A stretch of 64,000 bases of DNA from Mesorhizobium ventifaucium (lineage in GTDB: Bacteria; Pseudomonadota; Alphaproteobacteria; Rhizobiales; Rhizobiaceae), in the NCBI RefSeq assembly GCF_935822925.1, contig NZ_CAKXZS010000014.1:86776-150775 (forward strand). Direction: 5' to 3'. The notes beneath the pieces were generated by a model. That model was not told the DNA's origin and searched no databases. It saw only the letters and a list, made by a program, of their open reading frames with translations. Position 1 is the first letter of the stretch, and the number at the start of each line of letters is the position of its first letter. Of this stretch, positions 14,176-23,266 are shown piece by piece. A program made the translations under genes and the position numbers.

Positions 14176-15002
14176 GGCGGGGCCGCATCAGCTACAGCCC
14201 GACCGAGATGAAGTGGCTGGAAGCCAACCGCATGATGGTCATCAGCGACTATCATCGCGCCTTCCAGGCCGAGTTCGGCCGGCCAGATGTATTGCAAGTC
14301 CACCTCCACGGCCTTCGCAAACGGTTGGGTTGGAAGGTCGGGCGTGATCCTGGCCGCCTTGCTGGACGGCACAACCGGTACTCCACCACAGAGATCGCCT
14401 GGCTTCGCGATAACAGCACGATGGAGATAAACGCCTGGTGCGCTGCTTTCCGCAGGCAATTTGGCCGCGATGACGCAACGCCTGCAAAACTGCACAGCCT
14501 GCGCAAGCGCATGGGCTGGAAAACTGGCCGTACCGGGCGATTCGACAAAGGCTCGGTGCCGTGGAGCAAGGGTAAGAAGCTGCCGTTCAATCCGAGCAAC
14601 GCGGCGACACAGTTCAAGAAGGGTCAGTTGCCGCAAAACTATCGCGGTCCGGGACATGAATCGATCGACGACGATGGCTACGTCTGGATCGTCACCGATC
14701 AGCCCAATCCGTGGACGGGCGCCTCGACATGGCGAGTCCACAAGCATCGATGGCTTTGGGAACAGGCCAACGGTCCAGTACCGGAAGGCATGGTGCTGAA
14801 ATGCCTTGGCGAAAAGTCAAACAGTGACCCGTCAAACTGGGAGCTGGTTCCGATCGGGCTGCTGCCTCGCCTGAACGGTAAGTCCAATCGCGGGTACGAC
14901 CGCGCCCCCGCCGAATTGAAGCCCACGATCATGGCCGTGGCAAAGCTCGAGCACGCCGTCGCGGCGCGCCGCAAACCCAAATCAGAAAGGATACCGACAT
15001 GA
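14172..15002 (+). CDS. HNH-type phage protein, two N-terminal DNA-binding repeats
   Basis: This 276-residue paralogue of the previous protein carries two tandem copies of the N-terminal module (RISYSPTEMKWLEANRMM to LRKRLGWKVGR, and RYSTTEIAWLRDNST to LRKRMGWKTGR). The FDKGSVPWSKGKK part and the HNH-like end (VHKHRWLWEQANGPVPEG, SNSDPSNWELVP) follow. The pair arose by duplication with gain or loss of one module. The LKC variant occurs here too. Confidence 0.72.
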   Translation: MRRGRISYSPTEMKWLEANRMMVISDYHRAFQAEFGRPDVLQVHLHGLRKRLGWKVGRDPGRLAGRHNRYSTTEIAWLRDNSTMEINAWCAAFRRQFGRDDATPAKLHSLRKRMGWKTGRTGRFDKGSVPWSKGKKLPFNPSNAATQFKKGQLPQNYRGPGHESIDDDGYVWIVTDQPNPWTGASTWRVHKHRWLWEQANGPVPEGMVLKCLGEKSNSDPSNWELVPIGLLPRLNGKSNRGYDRAPAELKPTIMAVAKLEHAVAARRKPKSERIPT

Positions 15003-16849
15003 CCTTGCAGACGCGCACGGCGGCACTCGCCGATCTGGAGCTCGATGACGACATCAACGCTCGCCGCCACCGCAATGACGAGGGGATCGAGGAGCTTAAG
15101 GCATCGATCCGCGCGCACGGGCTCGCGCAATCCCTGCGCGTCAGACCTGCCGAAAAGGCGGGACGGTTCCGCATCGTCGCGGGCAGTCGTCGCTACCGGG
15201 TGCTCTGCGAACTGGCGGCGCATGGCGATACCGCCGCTGGCGTCCTGGTTACGGAGGAATTCCCGGTTCCGGTTATCATCGGGTACGAGGACGACGACCA
15301 GACGGCACGCGAAATCAGCCAGGCCGAAAACCTGATCCGTCTCCCGCAGCATGAGGCCGACACCTACGAAACCTTCCGCGAGCTTGCCGATCGCGGTCTC
15401 GGCGAGGATCGGATCGCCAGTCGGTTCGGCATCGATCCGAAGCGGGTGAAGCGGATGCTGGCGCTGGGCCGGCTAGCACCGATGATCCTGGATGCATGGC
15501 GCGACGGTACTCTTGACGAGCGCGGCCGGGGCTTCGAGGTGGTCCGCGCCTTCACGCTGGCGCCCTCCATCGAGGATCAGGAGCGCGTTTTCAAGAAGCT
15601 GGTGAAGGACCGTAATCTCCATAGCGGCGCCGTGCTGGCTTCGTTCGGTGGCAACGATCATGACGCCGCGAAACACATCAAGATCGCCGGACTGGATGCC
15701 TACCGCGCCGCCGGCGGGCAGGTGACGCAGGACCTCTTCGGGGACAACCACATCATCGCCGACAAGGCGTTGGCGAAACGACTCGCCGACGAGAAGATCG
15801 CGGCGACCATCGCCGCGCTGAAGGCGGAGGGTTGGTCGTGGGTCAGCATGGGCGCCGATCTCGGCTACTACTGGGAGCACAGCTGGAAGCGCGAGAAGCC
15901 CAGCGACGGCAAGGCGACGGCCGACGAGAAGAAGCAGATCACGAAGCTGAAGAAGCTGGCCGCCAAGGACAATGTTGTCGCAGCCGGCCACCTCAACGAT
16001 CTGTGGAAGACGATCGCGGAACGCCAGTGGACGCCGGAGCAGCTTGGCAAGGCCGGTGCCGTCGTGAAGATCGGGCACCACGGCGACCTCGAGATCTGTC
16101 GCGGCGTCGTGAAACCGCAGGCAGAGAAGAAGACATCTTCGCCCTCCGGCGCGCCGAAGGAGAAAGGTCCGCCGACGATCTCGAATGCGCTTCATCAGCG
16201 TCTGAGCGGCCAGGCCACGCTCGCGATGCGGCAGGCGCTTCAGCAAGAGCCTCGCATCGGTCTGGTCGCCTTGCTTGCGGGCTTCATGACGCACCGGCGC
16301 ATGCACGTCGATAGCCCAGTGCGAGTCTACCATGAAGGGTTCGGCAAGACCTATGGCGAGGACAAGGAGACCTTCGCCTCGGTCTTTGCTCGCCTCATGG
16401 ATATGACGGATGAAGAGTTGTTCCAGGTTGCAGCAGGGTGTGCAGCCGAAGCCGTGCACATGGAACGGCCCTACATCGGCAAGCCACCATTCGACGCGAA
16501 CGCGGCACCGCTCGCTGCCGCTATCAAACCGAAGTACCTGACCGGCGCACTCCTAGAAACGTTCGATGCCGCCGACTATTTCGGCGGTGCATCAAAGCCA
16601 TTCGTCATCACCGCGATTCGCGAGGCCCTCAACGACGATGAGGCCCGCAAGGCGGAGAAGATGAAGAAGGCGGAGCTAACCGCCTTTGCGCTGGCCAACG
16701 TTCCGCAGACTGGCTGGCTGCCGCCCGAACTCAGAGCGCCGACCTATTCGGGACCAGGCGAGATCCCGGCGCTGACGGAGGCGCCACCAACGGAGCCTGA
16801 TGACGACGATCTCGTCGACGAGGAAGAAGACGAGATGGAGGACGCCTAA
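14999..16849 (+). CDS. ParB-like DNA-binding protein
   Basis: This 616-residue protein has an N-terminal ParB/Srx-type domain (residues about 5-100, with GLAQSLRVRPAEKAGRFRIV and AGSRRYRVLCELA). A helix-turn-helix follows (DRIASRFGIDPKRVKRMLAL, residues about 138-160). The long C-terminal part is helical and ends in an acidic tail (EPDDDDLVDEEEDEMEDA). No ParA gene is nearby, so plasmid-style partition is unlikely. Phage ParB-like proteins may act in replication, transcription or as nucleases. It overlaps the HNH paralogue gene by four bases. Confidence 0.8.
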   Translation: MTLQTRTAALADLELDDDINARRHRNDEGIEELKASIRAHGLAQSLRVRPAEKAGRFRIVAGSRRYRVLCELAAHGDTAAGVLVTEEFPVPVIIGYEDDDQTAREISQAENLIRLPQHEADTYETFRELADRGLGEDRIASRFGIDPKRVKRMLALGRLAPMILDAWRDGTLDERGRGFEVVRAFTLAPSIEDQERVFKKLVKDRNLHSGAVLASFGGNDHDAAKHIKIAGLDAYRAAGGQVTQDLFGDNHIIADKALAKRLADEKIAATIAALKAEGWSWVSMGADLGYYWEHSWKREKPSDGKATADEKKQITKLKKLAAKDNVVAAGHLNDLWKTIAERQWTPEQLGKAGAVVKIGHHGDLEICRGVVKPQAEKKTSSPSGAPKEKGPPTISNALHQRLSGQATLAMRQALQQEPRIGLVALLAGFMTHRRMHVDSPVRVYHEGFGKTYGEDKETFASVFARLMDMTDEELFQVAAGCAAEAVHMERPYIGKPPFDANAAPLAAAIKPKYLTGALLETFDAADYFGGASKPFVITAIREALNDDEARKAEKMKKAELTAFALANVPQTGWLPPELRAPTYSGPGEIPALTEAPPTEPDDDDLVDEEEDEMEDA

Positions 16850-16853
16850 TTTC

Positions 16854-17120
16854 ATGGCGATCCGCATTCGAACTGTCGACGGTACCCGGGTTGCCCTGTG
16901 TGCCGTCGAAACCGATCCTCTCCCAGGTGACGTCTATCTGGACGATACCGATCACTACGCCCTTGCCGCGAAGTTCCGGCACGACTGGAAGGCTCGACCT
17001 GACGTCTGGCCCGAATATCCAGTCGAGTGGGCCGCTATGGCAACGCAGAAGCTCCGCGATGCCGAGGAGGAGCTGACCCGCTGGCTTGAAGGAGCATCAG
17101 CGTGGAGGGTGGAGCGGTGA
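16854..17120 (+). CDS. Small phage protein, unknown function
   Basis: This 88-residue acidic, Trp-rich protein (FRHDWKARPDVWPEYPVEW) starts at the ATG just after the ParB-like stop. It overlaps the DndC-like start. No family is recognised. Confidence 0.6.
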   Translation: MAIRIRTVDGTRVALCAVETDPLPGDVYLDDTDHYALAAKFRHDWKARPDVWPEYPVEWAAMATQKLRDAEEELTRWLEGASAWRVER

Positions 17121-18331
17121 GACAGCCCACCCTGTTCGACGGCTCAAAACGGCTAGTCTATGACGAGGCTGTAGACCTCACGCTGCAGTCCATGCAGGCC
17201 TACGGCCCGGCGCATGACCATTGGGGCATCGCCTGGTCTGGCGGCAAGGACAGCAGTGCCACGCTCACGCTGATCGTGCACCTTCTCGACACCGGTCGAC
17301 TATCGCGACCAAAGAGCCTCACGGTCTTTTACGCCGATACCCGGCAGGAACTGCCGCCCCTCGCAATCGCGGCATCAAGCATCATGCTGCAGCTCCATCA
17401 GCGAGGCATCCGCTGTGAGGTCGTCACGGCCCCGCTCGATAAGCGATTCCTTGTCTACATGCTCGGCCGTGGCGTGCCACCGCCGAACAATCGAACCTTC
17501 CGTTGGTGCACCAGGCAAATCAAAGTCGACCCGATGGCCGATGCGATCGCGGCGCGTCTCGATGAGCTAAACGGCAATGTGCTGATGATCACCGGCGTCC
17601 GCGAAGGCGAGAGCGCCATCCGCGACGAACGGATCCGAATGTCCTGCGGCAAGGATGGCGCAGAATGCGGTCAGGGCTGGTATCAGGAAGTTCTACCTCA
17701 ATCGAAGGGTGTCCGCGGCCGTATCGCGACACTGGCGCCGCTGCTGCACTGGCGGGTCTGTAACGTCTGGGATTGGCTTCGGATTTACGCCCCCATGCCG
17801 GCATATGGAGCGTGGGAAACGTCAGCGATTGCCGATGCCTACGGCGGCGACGAGGCCGAGGAGGTCAACGCTAGGACAGGCTGCGTAGGTTGTCCGCTTG
17901 CCAGCAAGGAAATGGCGTTGGAAACCATTCTCGCGATGCCTGCGTGGTCATACCTCGCGCCGCTGCGGGACTTGAAGCCAATCTATCGGGAACTCAGGGA
18001 AGACGATAGCAAGCGCCTGAAAAAGACCGGGCTTGATGACGATGGATCGCTGTCGTCCGGAAAGAACAAGCAGCGCAAAGGCCCACTGACCTTCGAGGCC
18101 CGGCTCGACGCTCTGGACCGCATCCTTGCGATACAAGCGGCATGCAACGCCGCCGCTCGATCGCTCAATCGGCCAACCATCGACATTCTCAATCGCGAAG
18201 AGGAGGAACGCATCCGCGAACTGATAGCAGCCCAGACATGGCCCAACGGCTGGGATGGCGATGAGCCGACCGCCGACACCCCGATGGACATGATCTTCAG
18301 GGACGGCTCCGTTCAGCCGCTGCTGGTGTAG
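17117..18331 (+). CDS. DndC-like PP-loop ATPase (orphan)
   Basis: This 404-residue protein has the PP-loop SGGKDSS at residues 41-47. It also has the DndC-type markers FYADTRQELPP, FRWCTRQIKVDP and ITGVREGES, plus Cys at CGKDGAEC and CVGCPL that could hold an Fe-S cluster. DndC works with DndA, DndD and DndE to put sulfur into the DNA backbone; none of those partners is in the window. I chose the GTG at 17117 (GGAGGG upstream, GTGA overlap) over one at 17102. Together with the PP-loop gene at 3693-4766 it may modify phage DNA or nucleotides. Confidence 0.83.
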   Translation: MRQPTLFDGSKRLVYDEAVDLTLQSMQAYGPAHDHWGIAWSGGKDSSATLTLIVHLLDTGRLSRPKSLTVFYADTRQELPPLAIAASSIMLQLHQRGIRCEVVTAPLDKRFLVYMLGRGVPPPNNRTFRWCTRQIKVDPMADAIAARLDELNGNVLMITGVREGESAIRDERIRMSCGKDGAECGQGWYQEVLPQSKGVRGRIATLAPLLHWRVCNVWDWLRIYAPMPAYGAWETSAIADAYGGDEAEEVNARTGCVGCPLASKEMALETILAMPAWSYLAPLRDLKPIYRELREDDSKRLKKTGLDDDGSLSSGKNKQRKGPLTFEARLDALDRILAIQAACNAAARSLNRPTIDILNREEEERIRELIAAQTWPNGWDGDEPTADTPMDMIFRDGSVQPLLV

Positions 18332-18333
18332 CC

Positions 18334-18624
18334 ATGAATGGCGTAAACGCGCGTTCCGTCCCGGTGTATGGCGGCTTCCAGGGCGAGTTCCGCAAGGTTC
18401 ACCGATCGGAATGGGAGCCGGTCCAGGTCAACGGTGTCGCCCAGCTCTACGATACCGCCGACGCCGCTGAGGTTGCCGCCTGGCGCGCGCTGCTCGCCCA
18501 CCTGCAAGGTGACATCGTCGGCAGCGGCGATCGCGCCTCGATCGAGCGGACGAAAGCGGAGGAACGCTTCGGCAAGATCTTCCCTGGTCATGGCAAGAAG
18601 CCGGTTGTGGTGGAGCGCAGATGA
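18334..18624 (+). CDS. Small phage protein, unknown function
   Basis: This 96-residue soluble protein starts two bases after the DndC-like stop and overlaps the next gene by four bases. It has no recognised motif. Confidence 0.58.
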   Translation: MNGVNARSVPVYGGFQGEFRKVHRSEWEPVQVNGVAQLYDTADAAEVAAWRALLAHLQGDIVGSGDRASIERTKAEERFGKIFPGHGKKPVVVERR

Positions 18625-19385
18625 CCAAGGAACCCGACTTCAAGACCGAAGCCGATCTGTGTGCCGCATTCGTCGCGGCGCTGCCGAAGGGCTGGACCGC
18701 CTATGCTGAAACCGCGGGCTACGACATCCTGCTTGTCCGCGCCGAGGACGGCCTGCAGATCGGCGTCGAGGCGAAGCTGAAGCTGAACGCCGAGGTCGTC
18801 GTGCAGGCCTCCAAGGAGTGGGGTCACGACGCCACCGCCGAAGGGCCCGACTTCCGAGCTGCCTTGGTCCCCGCCGGTCAGCACGTCCGCGGCATGGCCG
18901 ACATCTGCGCGAAACTTGGCGTCACTGTGATCAGCATGACGCATCCCGACCGCATCGAGCAGCGCTACGGCTGGCGGCCGCCGGCGTTTAGGCCCGATCT
19001 GCCGAACAAGAAGCTGTCGGTCTACTGGAATGGCGAGGAGCGCGAATGGTACGATTGCGCGCCCGCGACGCGCTGCACCCTTCCTGATTACGTCCCCGAC
19101 GTCGGTGCCGGCCGCTCCGCGCCGGTCAGCCTGACGAACTGGAAGATCCGCGCCATCAAGCTTCTCATCATCATGGAGCGCCGCGGTTTCGTCACGAAGG
19201 CGGACTTCAAGCATGTCGGCATCGATCCGAGCCGGTGGACGCGTCACTGGCTCGATCGCGGCGTCGATCGAGGCCAATTCATACGCGGTCGCCATACCCC
19301 GGACCTGAAGGCGCAACATCCAACGAACTGGGCCCAGATCGAGGCCGATTTCGCGAAATGGGCGCCGGCGGAGGTCGCCGCCTAG
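18621..19385 (+). CDS. Probable PD-(D/E)XK nuclease-like protein
   Basis: This is a 254-residue protein. Residues 1-60 fit the restriction-endonuclease-like core: an early helix with Glu10, Asp35 in GYDILLV, then Glu50-Ala-Lys52 in GVEAKLKL. The C-terminal half is basic with aromatic residues and could bind DNA (FVTKADFKHVGIDPSRWTRH resembles a winged helix). It directly precedes the primase-helicase gene, so a role in phage DNA replication or repair is likely. The fold is assigned from motif spacing only. Confidence 0.6.
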   Translation: MTKEPDFKTEADLCAAFVAALPKGWTAYAETAGYDILLVRAEDGLQIGVEAKLKLNAEVVVQASKEWGHDATAEGPDFRAALVPAGQHVRGMADICAKLGVTVISMTHPDRIEQRYGWRPPAFRPDLPNKKLSVYWNGEEREWYDCAPATRCTLPDYVPDVGAGRSAPVSLTNWKIRAIKLLIIMERRGFVTKADFKHVGIDPSRWTRHWLDRGVDRGQFIRGRHTPDLKAQHPTNWAQIEADFAKWAPAEVAA

Positions 19386-19386
19386 C

Positions 19387-21657
19387 ATGTCAGGATTTGA
19401 TTTTGGTTCCCTGATGCCGGAAGTCGCCAAGATGTTGCTTGGCGCTCCGAACCCGCACCACAGCAAGGGCAACGACCACCGCTACGGCACCAACGGGTCG
19501 CTGTCGATCGACCTCGAAAAGAACACCGCTTTCGATCACGAGAACGACGAAGGCGGCGGCGTCCTCTGGCTGGTCGCCAAGCTCACCGGCTGCGGCGATG
19601 ACGGCGCCGTGGACTGGTTGAAGAGCAACGGCTTCGATATCCCGGATATGCGCGTCGCAGCGGCGGGCTCCAACCAGAATGCCGGGCCTGGTCGGAAAGA
19701 GATCGTCGCCGCGTACGACTATGCGGATATCGACGGCAACCTCGTCTTCCAGGTCGTCCGGATGCAATACCGGATGCCGGACGGCGCCTGGCGCCTCAAC
19801 AAGCACGGCAAGATCGACAAGACCTTCGCGCAGCGCCGCCGCTTCGAAGAGGAGAAGGACGTCTGGATCAACGGGCTCCTCGACGGCGAGTACATGCGCA
19901 AGGGTCCAGGCCAGAACTGGACACGGTACGATTCGAAGACGTTCGACAAATGGGGGATGAAGGAGCGCCGCGAGTTCGACGGCATCGAGCAGCTGCCGCT
20001 TTACCGCTGGCCGGAGGTCGCGGAAGCCATCGCCATGGGCCAAGCGATTTACCTCGTCGAGGGCGAAAAGAAGGCTGATGCCCTCTGGAAGGCCGGCATC
20101 GCGGCGACGTGCAACGCCGGCGGCGCGAAGAAATGGACGCCCTACCACGCCGAGCTGCTGCGCGGCGCCCACATCATTCAGATTCCGGATAATGACGACG
20201 CCGGCCGCATGCACATGCAGATCGTCGGGTCAAGGATGAAGGACGTCGCTGCCTCAGTCATGATGCTCGACATCCGGACGTTTTGGCCAGAGGTCCCCGA
20301 AAAGGGTGACATCTGGGACTGGGTGCAGGCCGGTGGTGACGCCTCCGATCTCTTCGACCTTGTCGACCGGTATGCCCGACCATGGAGCAAGGACCCACCG
20401 AAGTCTCGGTTCGGAGCGGTAACGTGGGACCGCCTCGACGAAGCCGGCCAGGAGCACGAATACCTGATCGAGGACATCCTGACCCGACACGAGGTCGCTG
20501 TCATCTACGGCGAATCCGGCTCCGGCAAAAGCTTTGAAGCCATCGACCTGGCGATGGCAGTCGACCGTGGCGTCCCCTTCAACGGCAAGGAAGTCCGGAA
20601 GGGCGGCGTCATCTATCAGGCTGGAGAAGGTGGCATCGGCGTCAAACAGCGTCTCCGTGCCTACCGGCAGACCTACATGGAGCCCGGGGAACGTGTCGAC
20701 TTCGTGCTGCTGCCATCCCGCGTCGATCTCTTCGCCAAACCCGGGGAACAGGACGTCGAGACCTCGCGCGGCACCGATGCTCTCATAGCCGAAATCAAAG
20801 CCTGGGCGGAAACCTTCACTGTTCCGCTCGAGCTCGTCGTCATCGATACGCTGGCCACGGCGACGCCGGGAGCCAACGAGAACGCCTCGACGGACATGTC
20901 CGTTGTTCTAACCAACCTGGAGCGGATCCGCGACGAATGTCGCTGCACCGTTCTCATGGTCCACCACAAGCCGCGCAACGGCAACAATCCGCGTGGCCAC
21001 TCCAGCCTGTTCGCCAACGTCGACAACGCGATCGAGCTCGAGATCACGCAACGCCTCGACGTCGCCTATCGGGCCGACGGCACCCAGCTGGTCCGCCAGA
21101 TCCACAGAGCCACTATCCAGAAGAACAAGGATGGCGAGCGTGGCCACGGCTGGGACTTCATTCTAAAGCAGGTCGTGCTCGGCACCCGCCCGAACGGGAA
21201 GCCGCTGACCTCGGTGGTCTGCGCGCCACCAGGTGGGCAGGGGCCAGAGGTGACCGATGATAAGCGGCTGAGCGACCAGCAGGCTATCGCCATGCAGGCC
21301 TTGATCAATGCCCTGGAACGGCACGGTGAGGCCACGCCGGACATGCTCAAGTTGCCGAGGAGCATCAAGACCGTCGTCCGCATGGGTCACTGGCGTCAGG
21401 AATACGCGGCACTCTCGATGACCGACGACGAGGACCCGAAGAAGAAGCAGGAGCGCATTAAGAAGGCCCTTCAGCGCGCCGGCGAACGGTTCTTCGGGGC
21501 GAAGTGGATCGGTCGTGCCGAACCATACGTCTGGCTTACTGGCAGGCCGGTACCCGGGTTTAAGCGAGACACTGAGATCGACTTCAGCCAGCTCTCCAGG
21601 CCGGAGCCCATCAGCGACGGCATGGCTGAGGTCATGGATGGAGATATCCAGTTTTGA
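19387..21657 (+). CDS. Primase-helicase (TOPRIM plus RecA-like ATPase)
   Basis: This 756-residue protein begins with a CHC2-like region without the full zinc set (HHSKGNDHRYGTNGSLSIDL). A TOPRIM domain follows (YLVEGEKKADALW near residue 222, IPDNDDAGR near 265), then a RecA/RepA-type ATPase with Walker A GESGSGKS at about 375 and Walker B ELVVIDTLATA. Such fusions unwind DNA and prime replication of phages and plasmids. The C-terminus (VWLTGRPVPGFKR) is probably regulatory. It is the main replication protein of the prophage and overlaps the GIY-YIG gene by four bases. Confidence 0.83.
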   Translation: MSGFDFGSLMPEVAKMLLGAPNPHHSKGNDHRYGTNGSLSIDLEKNTAFDHENDEGGGVLWLVAKLTGCGDDGAVDWLKSNGFDIPDMRVAAAGSNQNAGPGRKEIVAAYDYADIDGNLVFQVVRMQYRMPDGAWRLNKHGKIDKTFAQRRRFEEEKDVWINGLLDGEYMRKGPGQNWTRYDSKTFDKWGMKERREFDGIEQLPLYRWPEVAEAIAMGQAIYLVEGEKKADALWKAGIAATCNAGGAKKWTPYHAELLRGAHIIQIPDNDDAGRMHMQIVGSRMKDVAASVMMLDIRTFWPEVPEKGDIWDWVQAGGDASDLFDLVDRYARPWSKDPPKSRFGAVTWDRLDEAGQEHEYLIEDILTRHEVAVIYGESGSGKSFEAIDLAMAVDRGVPFNGKEVRKGGVIYQAGEGGIGVKQRLRAYRQTYMEPGERVDFVLLPSRVDLFAKPGEQDVETSRGTDALIAEIKAWAETFTVPLELVVIDTLATATPGANENASTDMSVVLTNLERIRDECRCTVLMVHHKPRNGNNPRGHSSLFANVDNAIELEITQRLDVAYRADGTQLVRQIHRATIQKNKDGERGHGWDFILKQVVLGTRPNGKPLTSVVCAPPGGQGPEVTDDKRLSDQQAIAMQALINALERHGEATPDMLKLPRSIKTVVRMGHWRQEYAALSMTDDEDPKKKQERIKKALQRAGERFFGAKWIGRAEPYVWLTGRPVPGFKRDTEIDFSQLSRPEPISDGMAEVMDGDIQF

Positions 21658-22073
21658 CCCGCTATACCATTAACCAGATCAGGACTCTCGACCAGGCGCT
21701 GGCGTCGTCTGGTGACGGTGTCATCTACCTTGTCGCATGGTGCGACGCCGGACCGGTTAAGATCGGCAAAACCATGCGGCTGGCGAAGAGGCTGTCCGAG
21801 CTACAGTGCGGCAATCCCTCCGAGTTATTCGTCTACGATACGATCTTCGTGCCCTATGGGCGAATTCAGATAACTGAAAGCAGGGTCCATTCCTGCTTGC
21901 GGGAGCGACGCCTGCAGGGTGAGTGGTTCGATATCGCCCCGGACCACGCGGCAAGTGAATGCCGGGCCATTCTAGCGCGACCGGCAACGCCGGGACCAAA
22001 GCCAAAAACGAGCCATAGGGCACTGAAGGAGCGATATCTGGAAGTTCTCTCACGGTCCCGGGGGACATCGTGA
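21654..22073 (+). CDS. GIY-YIG-type (T5orf172/MUG113-like) nuclease
   Basis: This 139-residue protein matches the T5orf172 branch of the GIY-YIG nucleases (VIYLVAWCDAGPVKIGKT, then RLAKRLSELQCGNP, a late Glu in TESRVHSCL and GEWFDI). The classical Tyr pair is reduced to VIYLV and VKIGKT, as in this branch. The start is a TTG overlapping the previous stop (TTGA), with GGAG 13 bases upstream. It may be a homing-type or recombination nuclease. Confidence 0.72.
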   Translation: MTRYTINQIRTLDQALASSGDGVIYLVAWCDAGPVKIGKTMRLAKRLSELQCGNPSELFVYDTIFVPYGRIQITESRVHSCLRERRLQGEWFDIAPDHAASECRAILARPATPGPKPKTSHRALKERYLEVLSRSRGTS

Positions 22074-22082
22074 TGATGTCCC
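22062..22082. repeat. GGGACATC inverted repeat
   Basis: GGGACATC-N5-GATGTCCC spans the end of the GIY-YIG gene and the start of the next frame. It is one of a set of GGGACA-type inverted repeats, most of them at 24712-24992. Confidence 0.5.
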
Positions 22083-22273
22083 GCTACGCTGCCTGCACCC
22101 AAGAGGCGATTACAATACGCAACTCCTTGCAGAGCAACGCATTGAGGACGATCTGGCGCGCGTGGTGCGCGTACTTCCTACATAACCCCCGCGTCCCTCC
22201 AACGGCGGGAATGGTCCCTCCAGTAGCGAAATCGGTCCCGCTGATGTCCCGCTATTTGGCGGTGTCGACATGA
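22073..22273 (+). CDS. Doubtful small protein between coupled genes
   Basis: A 66-codon frame joins its neighbours by TGATG and ATGA overlaps, but the product (MSRYAACTQEAITIRN and a Pro/Val-rich end) looks unlike a folded protein. A 13-bp direct repeat TGATGTCCCGCTA is present at 22074-22086 and 22242-22254, flanking most of the frame. The stretch may be an insertion or regulatory DNA rather than a gene. Confidence 0.35.
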   Translation: MMSRYAACTQEAITIRNSLQSNALRTIWRAWCAYFLHNPRVPPTAGMVPPVAKSVPLMSRYLAVST

Positions 22274-22587
22274 CCGGAACCCGCATCGAAGCCATCAGTT
22301 TTGGGGCCTACTACTGCGCCGCATATCGGCGTGATGGCGCCCCAGACGTACTGCTCGATGGTGCCGACGGGAAGCCAGAGCGATTCCCATCCGCGACGGC
22401 CGCCATCAAGGCTGCCGAGCTCGCCTTGCACTTCAAGCCCACGACGACCCCGGCCGACGAGGACCTCCTCGGTGCACGTCGGTTCCATGAGGTCCGTGCC
22501 GCTGCTGAAGCCGCGCTGCAGATCGATACGCTCGGTGGTGTCGTAGTCGAGGGCCGCATCATCCCGGTTGAGGTGCGCCGGCGATGA
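22270..22587 (+). CDS. Phage protein, unknown function
   Basis: This 105-residue protein has an N-terminal strand region (GAYYCAAYRRDGAPDVLLDG) and a helical C-terminal half. It overlaps the next gene by four bases. No family is recognised. Confidence 0.58.
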   Translation: MTGTRIEAISFGAYYCAAYRRDGAPDVLLDGADGKPERFPSATAAIKAAELALHFKPTTTPADEDLLGARRFHEVRAAAEAALQIDTLGGVVVEGRIIPVEVRRR

Positions 22588-23015
22588 AGCACCGCTGTGA
22601 TATCTGGCGCGTCGCCGAACAATGTGGTGTCCGCCTCGTCGATCCCGACGCTCACGCCTGGCGCCAACGGCGGCAGCGAGAATGCTTCGCCAAGAAGACA
22701 CTCAAGAAAATCGGGCAACGGCATGGCGAAGCCCACCTCGCTCTAACATTGCGCCTCATCGTTGAAACCTATGGCAACGCCGCCGAACTCTACAGCGAGA
22801 CCATCCAGGCGGTCTCGGCGCTGGTGGCGAACCCGTCGATCGAGGCCAGAGGCGGAAAGCTGTTCGACGAGTTCGATCGTATCAGCCTTGCCGAGATCCG
22901 GCATCAAGCGAAGGTCCTCGCCGTTGGACTGCCTCTGGCGCACGTCATGCGGGTGTTGCTGGCGATGAGATTGGCCGATGGTATAATTGGGAGAGACGGT
23001 AGGAGAGCGGTGTGA
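22584..23015 (+). CDS. Phage protein, unknown function
   Basis: This 143-residue helical protein has a basic N-terminus (AWRQRRQRECFAKKTLKKIG) that may bind nucleic acid. The helices LTLRLIVETYGNAAELYSE and LAEIRHQAKVLAVGL follow. From memory it resembles conserved proteins of rhizobial prophages. Function is unknown. Confidence 0.6.
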   Translation: MKHRCDIWRVAEQCGVRLVDPDAHAWRQRRQRECFAKKTLKKIGQRHGEAHLALTLRLIVETYGNAAELYSETIQAVSALVANPSIEARGGKLFDEFDRISLAEIRHQAKVLAVGLPLAHVMRVLLAMRLADGIIGRDGRRAV

Positions 23016-23266
23016 CAATAGACAAATCGGTGAACTACGAACTTAGACAGTATGCCCTCTGGGTCGAGGCGTGCGTGAATGAGCATGGTGGGTCTGCTGC
23101 GCTGGCCTCGTGGGAGCAAATCGAGAAGGTGGTCAATGCCCACGGCGCGCTTGTGGCCGCGTTAGAGACTGCCAGAGCAAGCGTTGCCGGCGAATGGGGA
23201 GAAGACCATCCCGAGGTCAAAGATATAGACGCCGCTCTTGCGCTTGCGCGCGGAGAGAAGTCATGA
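23012..23266 (+). CDS. Small phage protein, unknown function
   Basis: This 84-residue acidic helical protein starts at GTG overlapping the previous stop by four bases and ends with an ATGA overlap. It has no motif. Confidence 0.55.
   Translation: MTIDKSVNYELRQYALWVEACVNEHGGSAALASWEQIEKVVNAHGALVAALETARASVAGEWGEDHPEVKDIDAALALARGEKS

Noticed and set aside
17117..18331. A complete Dnd phosphorothioation system
   Set aside because: Only the DndC-like gene is present; neighbours do not resemble DndA, B, D or E.
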